From Cupriavidus gilardii (GTDB taxonomy: Bacteria; Pseudomonadota; Gammaproteobacteria; Burkholderiales; Burkholderiaceae), in contig NZ_VZOV01000006.1 in the NCBI RefSeq assembly GCF_008801915.1, positions 1 through 64,000 on the forward strand: 64,000 bases of DNA. Reading direction: 5' to 3'. Positions 10,341 to 17,600 of the stretch are shown in pieces. Below the pieces are notes generated by a model that saw only the letters and a program-made list of their open reading frames with translations, was not told the DNA's origin and did not search any database. The position numbers and the translations under genes were made by a program. Position 1 is the stretch's first letter. Every line of letters starts with the position of its first letter.

Positions 10341-10583
10341 CTAGCCCGAGAACGGCCCACGCCCCCGCAGGGCATTGGCCACCATCATCAGCGCCAGCAG
10401 AAACGGCAGCGCCACATAGAGGCACCAGTGGACCCGGTCGCCGATCGTTTCGCCCCATTTGCGCTTGAACACCTGCAGCCGCGGCATGCCGGACGGATTG
10501 GTCGCGCGCTTGTGGTTGACGTGCCAGGCCATCCAGAAAAAGAAGATGGCGAAGGCGACCGAGAGGAAATTGATGTTACCCAT
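10341..10583 (-). CDS. Small two-helix membrane protein
   Basis: 80 residues starting MGNINFLSVAFAIFFFWMAW. Two hydrophobic segments (about 6-20 and 58-72, VHWCLYVALPFLLALMMV) are separated by a basic loop, KRATNPSGMPRLQVFKRKWGE. The start overlaps the 3' end of the aldehyde dehydrogenase gene by 8 bp (10576-10583), which implies translational coupling. No family is recognised; it is a probable inner-membrane hypothetical protein. The overlap and the strongly hydrophobic composition argue that it is a real gene. Confidence 0.7.
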   Translation of the reverse strand: MGNINFLSVAFAIFFFWMAWHVNHKRATNPSGMPRLQVFKRKWGETIGDRVHWCLYVALPFLLALMMVANALRGRGPFSG

Positions 10584-12012
10584 GGTGGATGGCGATGGTT
10601 TTGAGGGTGGTGAAGCCGTATAGCGCCTCGAAACCCTTTTCGCGGCCGTGGCCCGACTGTCCGGAGCCGCCGAACGGCAATTCGACGCCGCCGCCGGCGC
10701 CATAGTTATTGATGAAGACCTGGCCCGCGCGCACCTTGCGGGCCAGCCGCAGCTGGCGCGCGCCGTCGCGCGTCCAGATGCCGGCCACCAGCCCATAGGG
10801 CGTGCCGTTGGCCAGCGCGATCGCATCCTGCTCGTCGTCGAAGGGCATCGCCGCCAGCAGCGGGCCGAATACCTCCTCCTGCGCCAGCCGGTGCGTCGCC
10901 GGCACGTCGCGCAGCAGCATCGGCACCTGGTAGTAGCCGGTCTCCGGCGCCTCGGCGACGATCTGGCCCTGCGCCATCACCGGGATGCCGGCGTGCTGCG
11001 CGTCGGAGACGAAGTCCCAGACCCGCTGCTGCTGCTTGCGGCTGATCAGCGGTCCGCATTCGAGGTCCTGCTCGGCGGGGCCGACCCGCAGCGACTCGAA
11101 CACCATCGCCAGCCGGTCCAGCAGCGCGTCGTACAGCGGCCGCTCGACCAGCAGCCGGCTGCCGGCCGAGCAGGTCTGCCCGGCGTTCTGCACGATGCCG
11201 CGCACCACGACCGGCACCAGCGCATCGACATCGGCGTCCGCGAACACGATCTGCGGCGACTTGCCGCCCAGCTCCAGCGTGACCGGCACATGGTTCTCGG
11301 CCGCCATCTGCGCCACCATCCTGCCGGTTTGCGGCGAGCCGGTGAACGACAGGTGGTCGATGCCGGGATGGCGCGCCAGCGCCGCGCCGGCCTCGTGGCC
11401 ATAGCCGGTCACCACGTTCAGCGCGCCCTCGGGCAGGCCGACTTCGGCGGCCAGTTCCGCCACGCGCAGCAGCGACAGGCAGGCGTCCTCGGCGGGCTTG
11501 ACCACGCAGGCGTTGCCGGCGGCCAGCGCCGCGCCGACGCTGCGTCCGAAGATCTGCAGCGGATAGTTCCACGGCACGATGTGGCCGGTGACGCCGTGCG
11601 GCTCGCGCACGGTCAGCACCGTATAGCCGTTCTGATACGGGATGGTCTGGCCGTGCAGCTTGTCGGCCGCGCCGGCGTAGAACTCGAAATAGCGGGCGAT
11701 CGCGCGCGCGTCGGCGTGGGCCTGGCTCAGCGGCTTGCCGGTGTCGCGCGCCTCGAGCGCGGCCAGTTCGGCCTCGTGCTCGGCGAGCTTGCGCGCCAGG
11801 TCGGTCAGCAGCCGGCCGCGCTCGGCGGCGGACAGCGCGCCCCAGGCGCCATCGAAGGCCTGGCGGGCGGCATAGACCGCGGCATTGATATCGGTCGCGT
11901 TGCCGCGCGCGATCTCGGCGAAGGGCGCGCCGGTGGAGGGATCGAACACCTTGATGCGCATGCCGGAATCCGGCGCCATCAGGCGGTTGGCAACGAAGTG
12001 CTGGGCGTGCAT
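10576..12012 (-). CDS. NAD(P)-dependent aldehyde dehydrogenase
   Basis: 478 residues from ATG at 12012. The ATG at 12018 is also in frame, but a GGAG lies 7 nt before 12012 and only 1 nt before 12018. The signatures are those of the ALDH superfamily: VPWNYPLQIFGRSVGAAL, FTGSPQTGRMVAQ, the general-base Glu in VTLELGGKSPQ and the nucleophilic Cys in NAGQTCSAGSRLLVE, with a C-terminal PFGGSGQSGHGREKG. It oxidises an aldehyde to the acid; the substrate cannot be assigned. It is translationally coupled to a small membrane protein at its 3' end. Confidence 0.92.
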   Translation of the reverse strand: MHAQHFVANRLMAPDSGMRIKVFDPSTGAPFAEIARGNATDINAAVYAARQAFDGAWGALSAAERGRLLTDLARKLAEHEAELAALEARDTGKPLSQAHADARAIARYFEFYAGAADKLHGQTIPYQNGYTVLTVREPHGVTGHIVPWNYPLQIFGRSVGAALAAGNACVVKPAEDACLSLLRVAELAAEVGLPEGALNVVTGYGHEAGAALARHPGIDHLSFTGSPQTGRMVAQMAAENHVPVTLELGGKSPQIVFADADVDALVPVVVRGIVQNAGQTCSAGSRLLVERPLYDALLDRLAMVFESLRVGPAEQDLECGPLISRKQQQRVWDFVSDAQHAGIPVMAQGQIVAEAPETGYYQVPMLLRDVPATHRLAQEEVFGPLLAAMPFDDEQDAIALANGTPYGLVAGIWTRDGARQLRLARKVRAGQVFINNYGAGGGVELPFGGSGQSGHGREKGFEALYGFTTLKTIAIHHG

Positions 12013-12153
12013 CGTCATGCTCCGGCTGAAATTCCAAGCCGGCATTATCGCCCAGCCGGGCCGCGCGACCGCAACGTGCGATGCCGGCGAGGGCCGCCGC
12101 AGGCCGCCTCCCGCGTGCCGTCCGCCTGTCAGTTCCGGGTCAGACCGAGCCGC

Positions 12154-12159
12154 TATAAT
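12154..12159 (+). promoter_or_regulatory. Sigma-70 -10 box upstream of ppa
   Basis: A perfect TATAAT lies 60 bp before the ppa start. The -35 region is weak (AGTTCC-like), as is common for GC-rich hosts. Confidence 0.6.
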
Positions 12160-12218
12160 GCCGGCCATCGTCAAACCTTGGCCAAATACCGGCCGAACAC
12201 AGGCATCTGGAGAACCGC

Positions 12219-12746
12219 ATGAGCTTCAATCTCGTCCCGCCGGGCAAGGACATCCCGAACGACTTCAACGTGATCATCGAGATCTCGGCCCAGAGCGATC
12301 CGGTCAAGTACGAGGCCGACAAGGAAACCGGCCTGCTGTTCGTCGACCGCTTCATCGGCACCGGCATGCGATATCCGGCCAACTACGGCTTCATTCCGCA
12401 GACGCTGTCGGGCGACGGCGACCCCGTGGACGTGCTGGTGATCACCCCGTTCCCGATCCTGGCCGGCGCGGTGGTGCGCTGCCGCGCGCTGGGCATGCTG
12501 AAGATGACCGACGAAGCCGGCGTCGACGCCAAGCTGGTTGCGGTGCCGGTCGACAAGCTGTCGCCGGCCACGGCCTACATGAAGGGCCTGTCGGACGTGC
12601 CGCAGAACACGCTGGACCAGATCAAGCACTTCTTCGAGAACTACAAGGCGCTCGAGGCCGGCAAGTGGGTCAAGGTCGAAGGCTGGGGCGGCATCGAGGA
12701 AGCGCACAAGGAAATCACCGACGGCGTGGCGAACTACAAGAAGTAA
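12219..12746 (+). CDS. ppa: Inorganic pyrophosphatase (family I)
   Basis: 175 residues, the standard bacterial length. It hydrolyses pyrophosphate to two phosphates, pulling biosynthetic reactions forward, as a cytoplasmic Mg-dependent hexamer. The family I signature is present: [15 protein letters not shown], the pattern [10 protein letters not shown] with the metal-binding aspartates, and [15 protein letters not shown] near the C-terminus. GGAG is placed 6 nt before the ATG. It has its own TATAAT promoter and is convergent with the ankyrin gene. Confidence 0.97.
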   Translation: MSFNLVPPGKDIPNDFNVIIEISAQSDPVKYEADKETGLLFVDRFIGTGMRYPANYGFIPQTLSGDGDPVDVLVITPFPILAGAVVRCRALGMLKMTDEAGVDAKLVAVPVDKLSPATAYMKGLSDVPQNTLDQIKHFFENYKALEAGKWVKVEGWGGIEEAHKEITDGVANYKK

Positions 12747-12788
12747 GCCCGCCCTGTTCAGGCTGCGCGCTCTCCCGGCGCGCGGCGA

Positions 12789-14384
12789 TCAGAACCATTG
12801 CCGCAGGCGCCGCAGCGCCGGCGGCAGACGCGGCACCGGCCTCGCCTTCGAGGTCAGGTCCGCGGCAGCGGCCGCCGTTGCCGCCCGCTGCTCCGCCTTC
12901 CCTTTCATTCCTTCCCCTGCCGTTGCCCCGTCGGTGCCCATCGCGGCTGCGTTGACCGCGGCATGGACTCGGGCATCCACGGCCGGCACCGTCTGCGCCA
13001 GCGCGGCCCGCAGCGGCGCCCCGCAGGCTTGCGCGACCGCGGTCTCGCCCACCATCCCGCCTTGCTGCAATTGCCGGCGCTCGTCCGCGTCGAGCCACAG
13101 GCCGGCGTCGAGGAAGGCCCGCATCGCCTCGACCCGTCCCGCCCTGCAGGCCTCGAAGATCGGCCGCTCTCCCGCGCCGTTGCGCGCCCGCGGGTCGGCG
13201 CCGAGCGCGAGCAGCAGCGACACGGTGGCGGCATGGCCCGCGGCGGCGGCCGCATGCAGCGGCGTGCGCTGCTGCCGGTCGCGCTCGGCCAGGCTCGCGC
13301 CCTGTTGCAGCAGCCAGCCGATCGCCGCGCGGTTGCCGTGATAGGCGGCCTCGTTCAGCGCGCTGCGTCCATTGTCGTCGCACGCCAAGGGGTCGGCGCC
13401 CTGGATCTTCAGCCACGCCAGCAGCGTGCGCGTGCGTTCGCCGTGGTCCTCGTGCGTGGCCAGCTGCATCGGCAGGCGGCCGGCCTCGGTGCGCCGGTGC
13501 GGATCGGCGCCAAGCTTCAACAGCGATACCGCGAGCGCGAATTCGTGATGCTCGCAGGCGAGATGGAAGGCGGTGCGGCCGTCGGGGCCGGGACGGTCGA
13601 CAAAGGCCAGGCGCTCGCCTGGCGGGACCGTCTGCACCACCGCCAGAACCACATCGAGCCGGCCCTCGCGACAGGCCTGCAGCCAACCCTGGTGCAGACC
13701 CGCATCGACCACGCCGGCATGGCGCTCGCCGCGCAGCCGCGCTACCGCCTGCGCGATGTGCGCCTGCTGCTCGACCGTAGGCAGGTTCAACGCATCGAGC
13801 TGCTCCTTCAGCTCGTACAGCATCGCTTCAAGCGCGCTCCACTCGTGCTCGAGGTCCGCGCGCAACGCTGCCCACCTCCGCGGCGGTCCGAACGCGAAGC
13901 GCCGGTGCACGGCCATCTCGTCGTCCAGGCGTTGGCCGAAGCGCGCGACGCGGCGTGCCAGTTCGCCGGCGTCGAGCGGGACAAGGCCACTGCCGTCCTC
14001 GGCCACCACCCGGGCGATCTTCGTATCCGGCATGCGGGCTTCGATGGTCTCGCGATAGCGCGCCGCGATCGTCGCGGCCAGCGCGTCCAGTTCGGCGAGG
14101 TAGCGCTGCGTCAAGGCCTGCTGCGCCTGCTCGGTCCGGTCCGTCTGCTCCGTCTGCTCAGTCTGTTGCGTCTGTTGCGCGCCGATGGCGGGCCCTTCGG
14201 CGGCATCGGCATCGCGCAGCAGCGCCAGCTGAAGATGCAGCACCTGCGAGCGCCGGCTCAGCCATCGCTCCAGTTCCTCGATCGGCGACACCACCGGATG
14301 ATGGGCGATGGCGGCCTGCGCCATCTGCTGCATCAGCGCGTCGGCGCGCGCGCTCAGGGCGTTGTAAGCGGATATGGACAGCAT
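12789..14384 (-). CDS. Ankyrin-repeat protein with N-terminal coiled coil
   Basis: 531 residues from ATG at 14384, chosen because GGAG lies 6 nt upstream and because the sequence further upstream is a 13-bp repeat that cannot be coding in register. The N-terminal half is helical, with a Gln/Thr-rich run (QQTQQTEQTEQTDRTEQ) and long amphipathic helices. Residues about 265-430 contain at least four ankyrin units, seen as GRTAFHLACEHHEFALAVSLL, RSALNEAAYHGNRAAIGWLL, RTPLHAAAAAGHAATVSLLL and ERPIFEACRAGRVEAMRAFL. The tail is Ala/Lys-rich. There is no signal peptide. It is divergent from the 1787-aa repeat protein and shares an MLS start with it. A secreted effector is possible but unproven. Confidence 0.8.
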   Translation of the reverse strand: MLSISAYNALSARADALMQQMAQAAIAHHPVVSPIEELERWLSRRSQVLHLQLALLRDADAAEGPAIGAQQTQQTEQTEQTDRTEQAQQALTQRYLAELDALAATIAARYRETIEARMPDTKIARVVAEDGSGLVPLDAGELARRVARFGQRLDDEMAVHRRFAFGPPRRWAALRADLEHEWSALEAMLYELKEQLDALNLPTVEQQAHIAQAVARLRGERHAGVVDAGLHQGWLQACREGRLDVVLAVVQTVPPGERLAFVDRPGPDGRTAFHLACEHHEFALAVSLLKLGADPHRRTEAGRLPMQLATHEDHGERTRTLLAWLKIQGADPLACDDNGRSALNEAAYHGNRAAIGWLLQQGASLAERDRQQRTPLHAAAAAGHAATVSLLLALGADPRARNGAGERPIFEACRAGRVEAMRAFLDAGLWLDADERRQLQQGGMVGETAVAQACGAPLRAALAQTVPAVDARVHAAVNAAAMGTDGATAGEGMKGKAEQRAATAAAAADLTSKARPVPRLPPALRRLRQWF

Positions 14385-14427
14385 GGCGATCTCCGGCTGA
14401 GACGGACGCAATCCGTTGATGCAGTAC

Positions 14428-14466
14428 GTTGGCGCAACAGGTTGGCGCAATACGTTGGCGCAATGC
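14428..14466. repeat. Three tandem 13-bp repeats in the divergent spacer
   Basis: Three copies of GTTGGCGCAA plus three variable bases begin at 14428, 14441 and 14454. The spacing of 13 is not a multiple of three, so the block is not coding; it sits between the starts of the ankyrin protein and the giant protein. It could be a set of direct-repeat operator sites for coordinated control. Confidence 0.75.
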
Positions 14467-14675
14467 GGGCGCGCTCAACGCGGACGCGACCGAATGGGGT
14501 CCGAATCTAACGGGCCATGCGTGCCGCCCTGTCGGAATTGGCATCGTCTCTGTCGCGAATGGTCAGTGCCAACTGGTTGCCGGCGGCGGCATCGCCTACC
14601 GTTCGCTGCGCCGCCGGTTCCCGCAGGCCGGCGCAAGCAACGGCAAACCGAGCGGGTCCGGGAGGGTCCATCGCC

Positions 14676-17600
14676 ATGTTGAGCACCGTCAGCACACGTA
14701 TCGGCACGCTGGTCCAGCTCGGGGCCGGCCTGGCTCGAGACATCGAGCGCGAGATTCAGAACAACCTGCCGCGCAGCATCCAGCGCGAGCTCCAGCGCGA
14801 CTTCCCGCGCGACCCGGGCCGCGACAGCGAGCCGCAAGCGCTGCGCGAAGCCGTGTTCGCCGGCGACCGGCGGCGCGTCAAGGATCTGCTGGCCGGCAGG
14901 CCCGCGTTGGCATGCACCGCCGACGACGACGGCGACGCGCCGCTGCACTGGGCGGTGCGCGCCGCGGCGCGCCACGACGCCGACGACTGGCGCGTGATCG
15001 TGACCTGCCTGCTGGAGGCGGGTGCCGACTGCACGGCCAGGAACCGGCAGGGTTTGACCCCGCTCGATCTCGCCGCGCAGGTGCCGTACGACCCGGCAGT
15101 GCTGGGCGCGCTGCGTGCCGGCGATGCGCGTGCGGAGCAGGACATCGCCGGCGAGGCTGCCGATGCCGAGGGCCCCATCGACGAGGGCGCCGCGGCCGGC
15201 GGCGACGGCATGACCGTCCAGCAAGGCCTGCACGGCATCGCGGCCATGCTGCGCGCGCCAGTGCAACCGGCTGTTGGCGAGGCGTGGCTGCTGCGCAGGC
15301 TGTCCGCGCTGTATCGGGACGCCGATGCCGACTGCGCCAAGTCCTGTCTGTCCTGCCTGCGCCTGCTGCTGCAGCGGTACCCGGCGCTGGACCGGACCCG
15401 CCGCGACGACATGGTGGCGTTGTACGAGGCGCTGGTGCGGGTGTGGATGCGCGGCAGCCATTGGAACGAGGGCTATTGCTACGCGCATCATGCGCGGCGC
15501 CTGCTGCCCGCCGGCGCGCACGGCGGTGCGGTACTCGATGCCGCGATCGACCGGCTCGAAGCGGCAATGGTGCGCGAGCATCTGTCGCAGTGGACGCCAC
15601 GGGCGCAGGTGCTGCTGCGTGCCGCGCTGTTCGATCTCGGCACGCAATGCGCGTCGGCGGCCGCGCCGATACGCATGCTCGAGCGCGCGCATTGCCTGTT
15701 CCAGGCGCTCGCGCGCATGGAATCGTTGATGGCCGTGCACGGCATGGCGCTCGCGCCGGAGGAAGACCCGCGCGAGGCCCTGCCGACACGCCAACTGTCC
15801 GGCGCGATTGCCACGGCGCTGGACGGCCTGCGCCGGACCGCCAAGGGGGCGGCCGAATTCATCGATGTCGCGCAGCGCGTGCTGCTGCTGGCGGAATCGG
15901 CCGGCGCGATCGGCCTGCATGCGCACGGCGCGGCGTGGTGCGACAGCGTGGTGCGCAACGTCGTGCAGGAGGAGTGCGTGGCCGCGCTCAAGAGCTACGA
16001 CTGCGGGGCGCATCGGGCCATGGCGCAGACCTTGCGCAGCGGCTCGGCGGCATTGGCCGCGCCCGCCGAGCCGCCGCGGGCGCTGTGGCGCGCGCTGCGC
16101 GACAGCCTCGATGCCTTGCGGGCGCAGGCAGCGGCCGATCTGGCGCAGGTGGAACTGCCCGAGGCAAGCGATCGCGCGGCACTGTGCGATTGGCAGACCC
16201 CGCTGCCCATCGAGGCGCTGCAGGAACGGCTGACCGCGCGTTACAGGACGCTGGTCGCGCAGATCGCGCGCGCCTGCCGGCACTGGATGATGGCCGAGCC
16301 GCCGTGCGCGTTCGCGATCGTCGGGCTGGGCTCGATGAGCCGCGGCGACATGAGTCCGTATTCCGACTTCGAATATGCGCTGCTGCTGGCCGAGCCGGCG
16401 CCGGCCGACAGCCTCGCGCACGCCTGGTTCGTCCGGTTCCGGCGGTTGTTCGACCTGGCGGTCTGCAGTCTCGGTGAAACGGCGCCGGGCGCCGACCATC
16501 CGTTGCCGGCGCCGGGCGGATTCGAGATCGATGCAGGCGTGCGCGTGGCGGCGTCGGGGCTGGCCTGGGCCGGCACGCCGGAGCAGCTTGCCGACGCGCT
16601 GCGCCAGCGCAGCACGGCCAACGCCAACGCCCATCCGGATGCGGACCAGGGTCTGTATTTCTCGTTGTTGACGCCCTGCCTGGCGCATGGCGAGCCCGCG
16701 CTGATACGGCGGCTGTCGGCGGCGATGGCGGCCGTGCTCGACGTGCCGTTGCGCGCGGACGATCCCGGACAGCTGTGCGCGCGCGAGGATCTCGCGCTGC
16801 GACAGCTGCAGGCCGACATGATGCGGCTCGGCGAGGCGGCGGCGCGTCCCGCCGTCAGCGGCTTCGACCTCAAGCATGGCTATCGGGGGCCGCTGGTGCA
16901 TACGCTGACGTCGCTGGCGCTGCTGTCAGGCCACCATCAAGCGCCACCGCGCACGGCGCTGGCACGGCTCGATGCGCTCAAGCGGTTCTCGGCGCCGTTC
17001 CTGGCGGACTGGCGCTGGGCCATCGCGGTGGTGCAGACGCTGCGCTGCCGGCTGCAACTGCAGGCGCGCCGGCGCGAGGAACTGGCCGATGCGGCATGGA
17101 GCCAGTCGGAGCGCCACCTGCTGCAGGCGGTGCAGGACCGCGTGGTGCGGCCGCTGCGGGCGGCGCTGTCGGTGCTCGCCGGCATCGGTCAGGTTCCTTC
17201 GTGGCCGGTCGGCGCGGCGGTGCGTGCGCTGCGCCGGCTCGACGACTGCGATCCGGCACTGCATCCGCTCGTGCCCGGTGGGGCGGCCCGGCCGCTGTCG
17301 CTGGAGGCAACGCGAAGCCTGGCCGCCACGCTGGCGGTGCGGCGTGCCCCGGCGGCCGAACTGCGCCGTCATTACGAGGCCGCGATGGCAGGAGTGCCGC
17401 GCGAGGACGCCATGCGGCGCTGGGGCGTATGGCGCGATGCGCTGTGCGCGGTGCCCGGCAACGAAGGACGGATGCGCACGCTCGGGATCGTGCCGTGGCC
17501 CGACGGCTGGCGTGCGCAATGGGCGGAACGGCAGGCCGCGTTTCGCGCGCGCCTGGACGGCTGGCTGGTCGATGGCGGCAGTCAGGCAAGGGCGGTGTGG

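Noticed and set aside
14475-16901. 808-codon minus-strand frame opposite the giant protein
   Set aside because: Arg/Gln/Ala-rich antisense composition; the plus frame carries clear domains and a good ribosome site.
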